Below, in pieces: positions 36,045-44,756 of a stretch of 64,000 nucleotides of DNA. The notes below the pieces were generated by a model, which worked only from the letters and a program-made list of their open reading frames with translations, did no database searches and was not told where the DNA came from. The translations under genes and the position numbers were made by a program. Within the stretch, counting starts at the first letter, position 1. The number at the start of each line of letters is the position of its first letter. This stretch comes from Anaerolineaceae bacterium (GTDB lineage Bacteria > Chloroflexota > Anaerolineae > Anaerolineales > Anaerolineaceae), in assembly GCA_018056725.1 (NCBI GenBank), contig JAGPFF010000002.1, positions 35,878-99,877 of the forward strand. The letters are read 5' to 3'.

Positions 36045-36124
36045 GAAATTTTCATGGACAAGTTGCTGGTTAAATGTTCATGAAGCCCAATTGTGTAAGC
36101 AAAATTTCATATTTTGGAGGAGAG

Positions 36125-38446
36125 ATGAACATTCTTGGTTTAGCTCGACATGGTCTTAATAATTTCGAGCAGATCGCAATTCTGGCTGTACTAATCATTG
36201 CTTTCATCAGCCTTATTTATGCCTGGTTATTACGGGGCACGGTACTGAAGAAGGACAAAGGTACACCGAAGATGCAGGAGGTTTGGGAAGCCATCAAAAT
36301 AGGGGCAGATTCATATCTTAGCCGCCAGCTGAAGACGATCCTGCCAGCGATAGCCATCCTGTTTATTGCGCTTTTCTTATCTGTTTATGTGGTTCCGCCA
36401 AGTCATGAGGCAAGTCTAGAATTTCCGCCTGAAAAATACAATACACAACTGATTATCGCCATAGGTCGGGCGTTGGCATTTGTTTTAGGCGCTAGCTTCT
36501 CGATGATTGTTGGTCAATTGGGAATGCGCATGGCAATTCAGGCAAGTGTTCGCTCCGCTTCTGCTGCCAGACGTAGTTTTAATGAGTCATTGTCGATTGC
36601 TTATTACGCAGGTACGATCACCGGCATGCTCACCGATGGTCTGGGGTTATTGGGAGGAACGGTTATTTTCATCATTTTTGGCAAGGCAGCTCCTGATACT
36701 CTGCTAGGCTTTGGCTTTGGCGGCACTCTGCTCGCCTTGTTTATGCGTGTCGGTGGAGGCATCTATACTAAAGCAGCGGACGTTGGCGCGGATCTGGTAG
36801 GAAAAGTTGAAAAAGATATTCCTGAAGATGATCCTCGCAATGCTGCGGTTGTCGCTGATCTTGTAGGTGATAACGTTGGTGATTGTGCCGGTATGGCGGC
36901 GGATATCTTCGAAAGTTATGAAGTTACGATTGTTTCCGCCCTTATCCTCGGTATTGCTCTGTGGTCAATGGATCCAGCCACTGGTTTGAAATGGATCGTA
37001 TATCCTTTAATTATCCGCGGCATTGGTGTGGTCAGCTCTATTCTGGGTACCTTTACCGTTCCCATCTGGGAACAATTCCCGCTCAAGTTCCTGAGGGCGC
37101 ATGACGCGGAAGAATCGATGTTCCGATCTTATGAGGTTTCAAGTGTCAACACGATCATCTGGTCATTTGTGGTTGCCATCTTATACGCTCATGATTGGAA
37201 ATTGGCTATGCTTACAACCATCGGTGTTGGTCTGGCAGTAGCTTTCAATCCGCTCACTTCCTACTTTACCTCCACTAAATCTTCTCCGGTAAAGGAAGTG
37301 GTGGAGTCGATGAAATTCGGACCTGCGACCACCATTCTATCAGGTCTGTCTTTAGGTATGGAATCCAGCGTGTGGGCTTTGTTAGTGATTGCCATCAGTT
37401 TTATCTGCGCTTTGCTTCTGTATGGTGATGGTGAGCCAATTTATGTGCTTTATGGTGTGGCAATGGTTGGTATAGGCATGCTCAGCCATACGGGCAATAA
37501 TGTGGCAATGGATTCTTATGGACCGATTTCTGATAATGCCAATGGCATTGGTGAAATGGCATGGCATGATCTACATGACGAGGATACCAAAAAAGCACGC
37601 CAGATCATGGCAGATTTGGATGCTGTCGGCAACACCACCAAAGCCATTACGAAAGGTGTTGCCATTGCTTCAGCAGTAATCGCCGCGGTCAGCCTCTTCT
37701 CTTCCTTCATTACGGATGTGAGTCGGGTGCAAACCAGTTTAATTCATGATTATGGTATGGAAATTAAAGTACTGGATGCCATCCGTGTTTCGGATACGAA
37801 AGTTTTTGTGGGAATGCTCCTAGGTGGTGCATTGCCATGGTTATTCTCTTCTCTTTCGATCCGTGCCGTTACCCGCGCCGCAGGAAGGATTGTTGAGGAA
37901 GTCCGACGGCAGTTTAAGATCCCTGGAATTATGGAAGGCACCAAAAAACCTGACTATGCCCAGGTGGTGGGAATTTCAACCGCATCCGCACAGAAAGAGC
38001 TGATCCCTCTGGCGATCATCGCGGTAGTGATGCCCTTGCTGGTAGGTCTGGTACTTCAAGTGGAGGCGCTGGGAGGTTTCCAAGCAGGCGTCATCCTTAG
38101 CGGACAACTGCTAGCAGTATTTATGGCAAATTCAGGTGGAGCCTGGGACAATGCCAAGAAAATGATTGAAGATGAGCCAAGAAATCTTGCTGAGAATACC
38201 GGCAAAGGTTCTGACCGTCACAAGGCTGGTGTGGTTGGAGATACTGTTGGCGATCCTCTCAAGGATACAGCAGGTCCAGCACTTAACCCAATGATCAAGG
38301 TGGTCAATCTGGTCAGTCTGCTTACTGCTCCCATAATTGTCAGGTATCAAGATTTAGGCGTTGTGGGCTGGTTAATTGTTGTTGCCTTATTTGCTGCAAT
38401 CGTATGGGCGATTTCAGTCAGTAAAAAACCGGTTGTCATTAAGTAG
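36125..38446 (+). CDS. hppA: Membrane-bound proton-translocating pyrophosphatase, K+-independent type
   Basis: Hydrolyses pyrophosphate and pumps protons across the membrane. 773 residues with about 16 helices. The ATG at 36125 follows GGAGGAGAG; the frame is open 51 bases further up without a binding site. Substrate loops: DVGADLVGKVEKDIPEDD and GDNVGDCAGMAADIFES, plus EDEPRNLAENTGKGSDRHK-type residues near the C-terminus (here EDEPRNLAENTGKG). The K+ site reads GNTTKAITKG with Lys506 and Thr509, the known marker of K+-independent H+-PPases (Ala in the K+-dependent type). Confidence 0.95.
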   Translation: MNILGLARHGLNNFEQIAILAVLIIAFISLIYAWLLRGTVLKKDKGTPKMQEVWEAIKIGADSYLSRQLKTILPAIAILFIALFLSVYVVPPSHEASLEFPPEKYNTQLIIAIGRALAFVLGASFSMIVGQLGMRMAIQASVRSASAARRSFNESLSIAYYAGTITGMLTDGLGLLGGTVIFIIFGKAAPDTLLGFGFGGTLLALFMRVGGGIYTKAADVGADLVGKVEKDIPEDDPRNAAVVADLVGDNVGDCAGMAADIFESYEVTIVSALILGIALWSMDPATGLKWIVYPLIIRGIGVVSSILGTFTVPIWEQFPLKFLRAHDAEESMFRSYEVSSVNTIIWSFVVAILYAHDWKLAMLTTIGVGLAVAFNPLTSYFTSTKSSPVKEVVESMKFGPATTILSGLSLGMESSVWALLVIAISFICALLLYGDGEPIYVLYGVAMVGIGMLSHTGNNVAMDSYGPISDNANGIGEMAWHDLHDEDTKKARQIMADLDAVGNTTKAITKGVAIASAVIAAVSLFSSFITDVSRVQTSLIHDYGMEIKVLDAIRVSDTKVFVGMLLGGALPWLFSSLSIRAVTRAAGRIVEEVRRQFKIPGIMEGTKKPDYAQVVGISTASAQKELIPLAIIAVVMPLLVGLVLQVEALGGFQAGVILSGQLLAVFMANSGGAWDNAKKMIEDEPRNLAENTGKGSDRHKAGVVGDTVGDPLKDTAGPALNPMIKVVNLVSLLTAPIIVRYQDLGVVGWLIVVALFAAIVWAISVSKKPVVIK

Positions 38447-38461
38447 CGTATTACATAGTCG

Positions 38462-38497
38462 GCAGGAACTATGCCTGAGGCATAGTTCCTGCTTTTT
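38462..38497 (+). terminator. Terminator of hppA
   Basis: 14-bp perfect stem GCAGGAACTATGCC/GGCATAGTTCCTGC with a TGA loop followed by T5. Confidence 0.92.
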
Positions 38498-38583
38498 AAT
38501 CCTTCTTACAATTATTCCAAAAAATCAGTGCTGAAGGACTAGCTGATCAAGTGGATCTTCTTTTCAAAATAAAAATAAGAAAA

Positions 38584-38609
38584 TGCCACCCAGGGATTTC
38601 CGGGTGGCA
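38584..38609 (-). terminator. Terminator of the DegV gene
   Basis: Stem TGCCACCC/GGGTGGCA with a 10-base loop; on the minus strand T-rich sequence follows. Confidence 0.7.
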
Positions 38610-38655
38610 CAAAGTTTAGGACAGTAGATCAACAAAAAGATGGGATTTTCGCTGC

Positions 38656-39495
38656 TCACTCCAGGAAGAAGCTGGCTGCCACAACACCTGGACCAACATG
38701 TACGATGATCGCTGGGGGAAGGTTTGTAATTTGGATCGTGTCAACATTGGGAATACTTGAAAGCTCCCTTTTTAGTTCTTGAGCATCCTCCATTGCATCC
38801 GCTTCAAGAATGCTAAGATAAGATTCCGCTTTGGCAGGACATTCCGCCTTTACAAGTTCGATGATCCTGCTGATCGCCTTTTTCTTGGTTCTTTGTTTCT
38901 CATAAGGATTTACCTGCCCATCTTTAAATAGGAGAATTGGCTTCACCTGCAAGAGAGTGCCAACGAGCGCGGAGGCTGCTCCGATCCTGCCACCCTTGTG
39001 CAAATATTCAAGAGTGTCAACATAAAAATAAATTCTGGCTTTATTACCCATCTCTTCTACTTTTTGAGAAATAAAGTCCGCACTCTTTCCTTCAATTGCC
39101 CACTGCTGTGCGAGCCGGACCAAAGTTCCGAGGGCTGGACCGATGGTTTGCGAATCAATTACTCGGATATCCGCTTCCGGGAACTCCAGAGCGGCATCAG
39201 AAGCACTACGGTAGGTACCACTTACTTTTTGGGAGGGACAAATCACGATAATGGAATCATTCTGTTTGGAAAGTGATTCGAATATCGGCTGGTACAACAG
39301 GGGAGGAGGAGCAGCAGTTTTAGGTAAAACAGGAGATGCACGCAATTTTTCCAAAAATTCTGTAGAGGTTAATTCAGTATCATCCCGATAAGCTTTCTCG
39401 CCAAAAATAATGATCTGTGGAAGATAAAAAATTCCAAGTTCCTCGGCTTCGCCTGGCAAGATGTTGGAAGTGGTATCTGCAACTATTCGTATCAT
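38656..39495 (-). CDS. DegV family fatty-acid-binding protein
   Basis: 279 residues from ATG 39495, chosen because CGGAGG lies seven bases upstream; the frame extends 72 bases further up into non-homologous sequence. RIVADTTSNILPGEAEELGI is the DegV start, ICPSQKVSGTYRSA the fatty-acid carboxylate loop, and DTLEYLHKGGRIG a conserved motif. It is a second DegV/FakB in the window; FakB paralogs usually prefer different acyl chains. It follows the zinc-ribbon gene by 13 bases. Confidence 0.92.
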   Translation of the reverse strand: MIRIVADTTSNILPGEAEELGIFYLPQIIIFGEKAYRDDTELTSTEFLEKLRASPVLPKTAAPPPLLYQPIFESLSKQNDSIIVICPSQKVSGTYRSASDAALEFPEADIRVIDSQTIGPALGTLVRLAQQWAIEGKSADFISQKVEEMGNKARIYFYVDTLEYLHKGGRIGAASALVGTLLQVKPILLFKDGQVNPYEKQRTKKKAISRIIELVKAECPAKAESYLSILEADAMEDAQELKRELSSIPNVDTIQITNLPPAIIVHVGPGVVAASFFLE

Positions 39496-39508
39496 TTTTG
39501 CCTCCGGT

Positions 39509-40093
39509 TTAAATTGGTTTCCCGCAATTCGGGCAGGTTTTCTCTTCTCGGTAAACGATGTAACCACAATTCAGGCAGGAGCGCGGCTGGATATCTCCAA
39601 GCGGCGCACCACAGGCAATACATCGAGGTTCCCCCGGTGGATTTGCTGTGTTGCAGTAATCACAGATATAGCGCTTCAATCTTTCGGATAATTCAAAGTT
39701 CGACCCCAGGAAAAGGGCAGTTTGATCAATCAATTCCCAGATGTTATCTACCAATTGAACTGAAGCGATATCCTGCGCGATATCGTCCAGGCGGTTAAGC
39801 AGATTGATGGGATTATGGAATGTTGCAATGGTCGACTCTCCGAGGCTGGCTGCAATCCCCAACCATTCCTGTGGATGGATATCCACACTGACACCGTCTG
39901 CAGTATTAACTAAAGAGACACTGACTGACGTTTTTCCCCCCGATACAGCATAAGGAGAAGTGGCGATCTGGACTATCCGTGTATCCTCAGATCCGAACTC
40001 TTTTACAGTGAGATTTCCCCGATCAAATTGCGCTTTTAAAGCGCGGACGAAATCGGTATTGGTGATCTTCCCATGATAAATACGAGGGGTCAT
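39509..40093 (-). CDS. Protein with C-terminal double zinc ribbon
   Basis: 194 residues. The N-terminal 140 residues form an uncharacterised domain (HGKITNTDFVRALKAQFDRG, then a strand pattern and helices). The last 50 residues hold eight Cys in four C-x2-C pairs (CDYC, CIAC, CLNC, CPNC), a double zinc ribbon. A TATAAT lies 6 bases before the ATG, so a leaderless mRNA is likely. Paired with DegV, though no function is evident. I do not recognise the N-terminal family. Confidence 0.7.
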   Translation of the reverse strand: MTPRIYHGKITNTDFVRALKAQFDRGNLTVKEFGSEDTRIVQIATSPYAVSGGKTSVSVSLVNTADGVSVDIHPQEWLGIAASLGESTIATFHNPINLLNRLDDIAQDIASVQLVDNIWELIDQTALFLGSNFELSERLKRYICDYCNTANPPGEPRCIACGAPLGDIQPRSCLNCGYIVYREEKTCPNCGKPI

Positions 40094-40099
40094 AAATGA

Positions 40100-40107
40100 A
40101 TTATAAT
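40100..40107. promoter_or_regulatory. Overlapping divergent -10 elements
   Basis: The octamer ATTATAAT contains TATAAT on the plus strand (40102-40107) for the SH3b gene and TATAAT on the minus strand (40105-40100) for the zinc-ribbon gene. Confidence 0.5.
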
Positions 40108-40139
40108 CAAAAAAGTTTAATAATTACTATGGAGTAGGA

Positions 40140-40763
40140 ATGGTTGTAAGAAAACCTTTTTGGATTCAATTTGCCATTATTATCGTTATCTGTATGATTT
40201 GTTCAACCCTGTTAAGTATTCCAGCAGAGGTTTATGCTCAACAACCCACCGGATCCATTCCAACCGTTACGGGAACACCAAAAGGCATTACGGCTACAGT
40301 CAAAATTGGATTAACCGAGGACCGGGTTAAAGTACGGGCTGGACCAAATGTGTTATACCCTCAGATAGGGATCATTTTGCTCGGTGCAGAAGTGCCAGTC
40401 GTGGGAAAATCCATTGGCGGGGATTGGATTGTAATTGAATATCCTGGCGTACCTGGAGGAATAGGATGGGTTTGGGCAAATTATATGGACGTAACGCCCG
40501 GTGAATTGCCAGTGATTGAGAGCCCGCCATCCCCGGAACCGGTGACCACGATCACCATTGATCCAACCATGGCGGCACAATTCATTACCACACCTCAAGC
40601 AACACGATTGCCAACTTTCACAGCTCCGCCGCCGTTGAATATCCCAACATATGAAACCTCAACCGGTCAAGTGTTAGGAAATATCCCAATTGGTCTGGTG
40701 ATTATCACACTTGCTGTATTGGGAGCCCTGGTTGGTTTATTCTCCTATTTTCAGGCACGATAA
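40140..40763 (+). CDS. SH3b domain protein with signal and C-terminal anchor
   Basis: 207 residues: signal-type helix (about 9-32, ending AEVYAQ), bacterial SH3 domain (about 55-125, VKVRAGPNVLYPQIG ... GGDWIVIEYPG ... GWVWANYMDV), Pro/Thr-rich linker and a membrane helix (about 181-203) near the C-terminus. It is thus held outside the cell by its C-terminal helix. GGAGTAGG before the ATG. Related in design to the SH3b protein at 5464-5925. Specific partner unknown. Confidence 0.72.
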   Translation: MVVRKPFWIQFAIIIVICMICSTLLSIPAEVYAQQPTGSIPTVTGTPKGITATVKIGLTEDRVKVRAGPNVLYPQIGIILLGAEVPVVGKSIGGDWIVIEYPGVPGGIGWVWANYMDVTPGELPVIESPPSPEPVTTITIDPTMAAQFITTPQATRLPTFTAPPPLNIPTYETSTGQVLGNIPIGLVIITLAVLGALVGLFSYFQAR

Positions 40764-40769
40764 AAATAT

Positions 40770-40775
40770 TATAAT
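40770..40775 (+). promoter_or_regulatory. -10 element upstream of smpB
   Basis: TATAAT just after the stop of the SH3b gene and 17 bases before the smpB ATG. Confidence 0.4.
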
Positions 40776-40792
40776 TGCGTGTAGTTATTATT

Positions 40793-41245
40793 ATGGACAT
40801 CAAAGTCATCGCCAGGAACCGGAAAGCAAATTTTGAATATTTTATCGAAGAGAGCTTCGAAGCAGGGATTGCATTAACGGGATCGGAGATAAAATCCATA
40901 CGGGCTGGTCAGGTAAGTTTACAAGAGGCTTATATTCAAATTGATGGGCGGCAGGCTTTTTTGATCAACTGCCATATCGCTCCCTATCAATTTGGGAGTT
41001 ATTCGGATCATGACCCCAAAAGACCGCGAAAATTACTTCTGCATAAGAAAGAAATTCGGCGATTGTGGGCTGAAGTTCGTCAAAGAGGAGTGACCATCAT
41101 TCCGGTAAAAATGTACCTTAAAAATGGTAAAGCAAAGCTGGAAATTGCCATTGCTAAAGGAAAGAAGCTCTACGACAAACGGGAATCTATTGCCAAGAAG
41201 GATCAACAGCGCGACGTTGAGCGCCAGCTACGTGATCGTGAATAA
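40793..41245 (+). CDS. smpB: SsrA-binding protein
   Basis: Binds tmRNA and brings it to stalled ribosomes. 150 residues: KVIARNRKANFEYFIEESFE, EAGIALTGSEIKSIRAGQVS and a basic C-terminal tail RESIAKKDQQRDVERQLRDRE-like (helical in the decoding centre). The ATG at 40793 gives the usual start; a TTG 18 bases upstream is less likely. No tmRNA gene is visible downstream in the window. Confidence 0.96.
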   Translation: MDIKVIARNRKANFEYFIEESFEAGIALTGSEIKSIRAGQVSLQEAYIQIDGRQAFLINCHIAPYQFGSYSDHDPKRPRKLLLHKKEIRRLWAEVRQRGVTIIPVKMYLKNGKAKLEIAIAKGKKLYDKRESIAKKDQQRDVERQLRDRE

Positions 41246-41368
41246 TTATTCGATTTACAGGGATTGATCCAATGTTTTCCCACCAATTGCAGGAAAAATT
41301 TAGAAATGAATGATTTTACGCCCTGATAAACTTCATCGGGCAAATAACCAAAGGGAAAAAGGATTCTC

Positions 41369-42889
41369 ATGAAAATTGAACCGGAGCAGTTGATCAAAAT
41401 TGAGGACGTGGTTTCAGTTGCGGATCATCAGGATCTTGTGCAGTTAAGCGAATCAAGTACTCAAATCATTCGAGAATCACGCCAGAGGTTAGTGTCTATT
41501 CAAAACCGGGGTGAGCCTGTTTATGGGATCAACACCGGTTATGGAATTTTTGCCAATAAATCCATCAATCAAGCAGATATCCAGCACCTCAACAGGAAAT
41601 TAATTCTTAGTCATGCGGTAGGGATCGGTGACCCCTTGCCTGACCGGGTGGTGAGGGCAGCCATGTTTATACGCATAAATACTCTATCAAAGGGGTATTC
41701 AGGGGTACGTCCTGAGTTGATACAGACTATTATTGATATGCTAAATAAAGGAGTTACTCCAGTTATCCCAAGCAAGGGATCTCTCGGCTCTTCCGGGGAT
41801 CTCTGTCAGCTTTCTCACATGGCGCTGGTGATAACCCGCGATGAAAAAGATGATGATCAGGAATCAGGATTTGCCCGATTTGAGAATCAGATGCTGTCGG
41901 GAAAACAAGCCATGGCAAAAGCCGGGATCCCGAGAATTGTCTTATCGACAAAAGAAGGACTGGCTCTAAACAATGGTGCCACATTTTCCACAGCACTGGC
42001 AGCTCTGGCAATTTTTGAAGCCAGGTATCTGCTTCAAGTTTCAGAAATCGCCACTGTTCTTTCTATGGAAGCCCTTTGTGCCCGCTCCGGTGCGATGGAT
42101 TCAAGGCTCCACAAAGCCAGGGGACAGGTAGGGCAGATTGAGGTTGCCAGGGAACTATCTGATTTAGTGAAGGGTAGTTCTTTTATTGACTCGGTGGATA
42201 AAGTCCAAGATGCCTATTCAATTCGCTGCGCTCCGCAGGTCCTAGGGGCTGTACGGGATACGATTCAGTATGTAGAAAGCGTTATAAATCGGGAATTAAA
42301 TGCCGCCACGGACAATCCACTAATCTTCGAACCCGAGGTTGCAATCTCTGGCGGGAACTTTCATGGAGAACCAATTGGATTGGTAATGGATTTTCTATCC
42401 ATTGCGTTATGTGAATTAGGCGCCATTTCAGAACGCAGGACTTTTCGCCTCACTGATGAGAAAACGAACCATGGATTACCGCCAATGCTCGTGGATGACC
42501 CGCAACACGCCGGATTGAATTCCGGCTTGATGATGCCTCAATACACTGCGGCTTCCCTGGTACTGGAAAATCAAACCCTGGCAACTCCATCTTCAATTCG
42601 ATCGCTGCCCACCTCAGCCGGACAGGAAGATCATAATGCCAATTCGATGACCGCTGCCCGGCATGCGTATGAAATCCTTGAAAACTTACGACAAATACTT
42701 GCCATCGAGGTTTATACAGCCAATCGAGCCATTGAATTAAGGAAACGCATGTCGACTGGGATAACCGGCAAAGGAACAACAGAAATTATTTCCAAATTAG
42801 AAAAAATAGTCCCATTTATTTCTGAAGATACATTGTGGGGGGACGAAATAAAGAAAGTATATCGATTAATTCTTGACCATAACTTATAA
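41369..42889 (+). CDS. hutH: Histidine ammonia-lyase family protein
   Basis: Aromatic amino-acid lyase of 506 residues. INTGYGIFANKSI, LILSHAVGIGDPLP (the SH residues typical of histidine lyases), the MIO loop and QEDHNANSM are in family order. The MIO-forming triad is Ser-Ser-Gly (141-143, GSLGSSGDL) instead of the usual Ala-Ser-Gly. The cyclising Ser and Gly are kept, so it may still be active. Other hut genes are absent, so the physiological substrate is not fixed by context. AAAAGGATT precedes the ATG. Confidence 0.85.
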   Translation: MKIEPEQLIKIEDVVSVADHQDLVQLSESSTQIIRESRQRLVSIQNRGEPVYGINTGYGIFANKSINQADIQHLNRKLILSHAVGIGDPLPDRVVRAAMFIRINTLSKGYSGVRPELIQTIIDMLNKGVTPVIPSKGSLGSSGDLCQLSHMALVITRDEKDDDQESGFARFENQMLSGKQAMAKAGIPRIVLSTKEGLALNNGATFSTALAALAIFEARYLLQVSEIATVLSMEALCARSGAMDSRLHKARGQVGQIEVARELSDLVKGSSFIDSVDKVQDAYSIRCAPQVLGAVRDTIQYVESVINRELNAATDNPLIFEPEVAISGGNFHGEPIGLVMDFLSIALCELGAISERRTFRLTDEKTNHGLPPMLVDDPQHAGLNSGLMMPQYTAASLVLENQTLATPSSIRSLPTSAGQEDHNANSMTAARHAYEILENLRQILAIEVYTANRAIELRKRMSTGITGKGTTEIISKLEKIVPFISEDTLWGDEIKKVYRLILDHNL

Positions 42890-42901
42890 GTGCGAGATTA
42901 G

Positions 42902-44005
42902 ATGATGAAAAAAATCAACAGGCGTCAGTTTTTACAGATGAGCACCGTAGGATTGGGCGCGGTAAGTTTAATGGGTGTCAAAGATTCTCAAGCCTATTTA
43001 CCCGAGTTTCCAGCAGGGCAGCGTTTAGGAAGAACCTTCTATACTGTGGAAATCAAGACGAAGCCTGATCCAGAAAGTGAAACGGTTAAGACGGTCTATA
43101 ACGATCATATCCTGGTTCTTAACCGTGAAATTATTGGCAAATCCTATACTGCTTATTGGAAAAAAAGGATTTGGTACGAAACGCCGGAAGGCTTTATCCC
43201 TGCGATCAGTGTGCAACCGGTAAGGAATGAACCGAATGTGCCTTTGACGGAATTGCCTACGTATGGCGCTACGCCAGGGATGTGGGCTGAGGTAACTGTG
43301 CCATATGTGGATATTTATCTGGATGGCACCGAACCGAAATCTCCTCGTTTGAAGGAAACGATCGACCCGCGGTTCTATTATTCCCAGGTTCTGTGGATTG
43401 ACGGAATTTCAAGTGGGGCAAACAGTGAGCCTTTATATCATGTAACCGAGAGACATGGTTCCTACGGAGACGTTTTTTGGGCGGATGCTCGCGCTTTTCG
43501 ACCGGTGACGCCTGAAGATGTGGCGCCAATTTCCCCGGAGATTGAAAATAAGTACATTGTGGTGGACATTGATCATCAGACAATATCCTGTTTTGAGAAC
43601 GATCAAGAAGTTCTGTTTGCCCGTGTTGCTTCGGGAGCCAAATACAACTATGAAGGACAACGGGTTGACAAATGGGCGACTCCACCCGGTGACCACCATT
43701 TAGTAAGCCGGAAATACATCTCTCTGCACATGGCGGGGGGTGATTCGAAGGCATCAGGTTACGAGGAATTTGCTGTCTCCTGGAATTCCATTTTCGCTTC
43801 AGGTGGCGTGGCGATCCATTCCACTTATTGGCACAATAATTATGGCGAGATGCTCTCTCATGGCTGTGTCAATGTGGAACCGGATGTGGCGAAATTTGTC
43901 TTTCGCTGGACAAGACCCGACACACCTTACGATCCCGGTGTAATCGAAGTTCAGGATTATTCAGGCACCATTGTTAAAGTTATTGATCATGAAATTACTG
44001 GATGA
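42902..44005 (+). CDS. L,D-transpeptidase (YkuD domain)
   Basis: 367 residues. A twin-arginine-like leader (NRRQFLQMSTVGLGAVSLM) suggests export through Tat, unusual for this family. The N-terminal half is an SH3-like or linker region; the catalytic domain occupies about 205-365 with IVVDIDHQTISCFEN and the active-site motif HSTYWHNNYG ... SHGCVNV (Cys nucleophile). These enzymes make 3-3 crosslinks or attach proteins to peptidoglycan. It starts 12 bases after hutH. Confidence 0.88.
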   Translation: MMKKINRRQFLQMSTVGLGAVSLMGVKDSQAYLPEFPAGQRLGRTFYTVEIKTKPDPESETVKTVYNDHILVLNREIIGKSYTAYWKKRIWYETPEGFIPAISVQPVRNEPNVPLTELPTYGATPGMWAEVTVPYVDIYLDGTEPKSPRLKETIDPRFYYSQVLWIDGISSGANSEPLYHVTERHGSYGDVFWADARAFRPVTPEDVAPISPEIENKYIVVDIDHQTISCFENDQEVLFARVASGAKYNYEGQRVDKWATPPGDHHLVSRKYISLHMAGGDSKASGYEEFAVSWNSIFASGGVAIHSTYWHNNYGEMLSHGCVNVEPDVAKFVFRWTRPDTPYDPGVIEVQDYSGTIVKVIDHEITG

Positions 44006-44021
44006 TAGGGAATAACACCTC

Positions 44022-44750
44022 ATGCGCACATTATCCGTTTATTACTCCCAAAAGGATGCCCAAGGAGAAGTCCGTGAGGAGGTGAAGAAGTTAACCGAAA
44101 ACCTCGGCTTGGTTTATGTTGAGGTCTGTGTTGATGGAGACCAACAATTGGAAGAACGATACCAGCAAATGACTCCAGTTGTTTTAGTGGGTCCATATCG
44201 CATCCATGCCCCTTTTACACTCCCTGAAGTGGAAGTAGCTATCAAAGCCACACTCTATCAGGATTCAGGGCAGGAAGATCCTCAGCTAGAGAAAAGGCGT
44301 TTCACTTTTTCGCTACAGGAAAGAGTTACTTTATGGTTTACCAGGTTTTACCCCTGGTTTATTTCGGTCGTCATCCTGTTATTCGTTGGCTTATCCTTCC
44401 TGCCACCCATACTGATGAAAAGCGGAGCGGAAGTTGCGGCGAACGGTTTTTACAAGTTCTATAGCGTCTTTTGCCATCAGCTTGCATATAGATCGTATTT
44501 CCTTTTTGGAATTCAACCTTTTTATCCTCGGGAGTTAGCTCACCTGTCTGATCTTGTTACCTATGAAGATGCCAGTGGAATGCCGGCAGAGAATATCACT
44601 TTTGCTCGAAATTTTAGGGGAAATGGACGCTTGGGATACAAAACCGCATTATGTCAGCGGGATATCGCCATTTATGGTTCACTTGGTCTATTCGGGATAA
44701 TCTTCGCTTTGACGGGCAAGAGGATTAAAGTCCTTCCCTGGTATATATAG
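44022..44750 (+). CDS. DUF2085-type membrane protein, first part before an in-frame TAG
   Basis: 242 residues. The N-terminal 85 residues look like a degenerate thioredoxin/glutaredoxin-fold domain without a CxxC (LSVYYSQKDAQGEV). A membrane helix (about 108-130) and DUF2085-type sequence (FCHQLAYRSYFLFGIQPFYP, CQRDIAIYGSLGLFGIIFAL) follow. The frame stops with TAG at 44748-44750, in the middle of the expected membrane domain, and continues in the same frame as the next entry. It may be a decaying gene, a sequencing or assembly error, or a readthrough case. Confidence 0.7.
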   Translation: MRTLSVYYSQKDAQGEVREEVKKLTENLGLVYVEVCVDGDQQLEERYQQMTPVVLVGPYRIHAPFTLPEVEVAIKATLYQDSGQEDPQLEKRRFTFSLQERVTLWFTRFYPWFISVVILLFVGLSFLPPILMKSGAEVAANGFYKFYSVFCHQLAYRSYFLFGIQPFYPRELAHLSDLVTYEDASGMPAENITFARNFRGNGRLGYKTALCQRDIAIYGSLGLFGIIFALTGKRIKVLPWYI

Positions 44751-44756
44751 ATTATT

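Noticed and set aside
36045..36124. hppA leader as a riboswitch
   Set aside because: Only a short A/T-rich complementary pair is visible; no known riboswitch core.
39496..39567. N-terminal extension of the DegV gene
   Set aside because: 24 extra residues without similarity and without binding site; the ATG at 39495 has CGGAGG and gives the family start.
41320..41341. Hairpin GCCCTGAT/ATCGGGC upstream of hutH
   Set aside because: Has a bulge and no T tract; not convincing as terminator or riboswitch.
44748..44750. TAG recoding (pyrrolysine or alternative code) at the DUF2085 break
   Set aside because: TAG ends other genes normally here and there is no sign of a pyrrolysine system in the window; not excluded for this site only.
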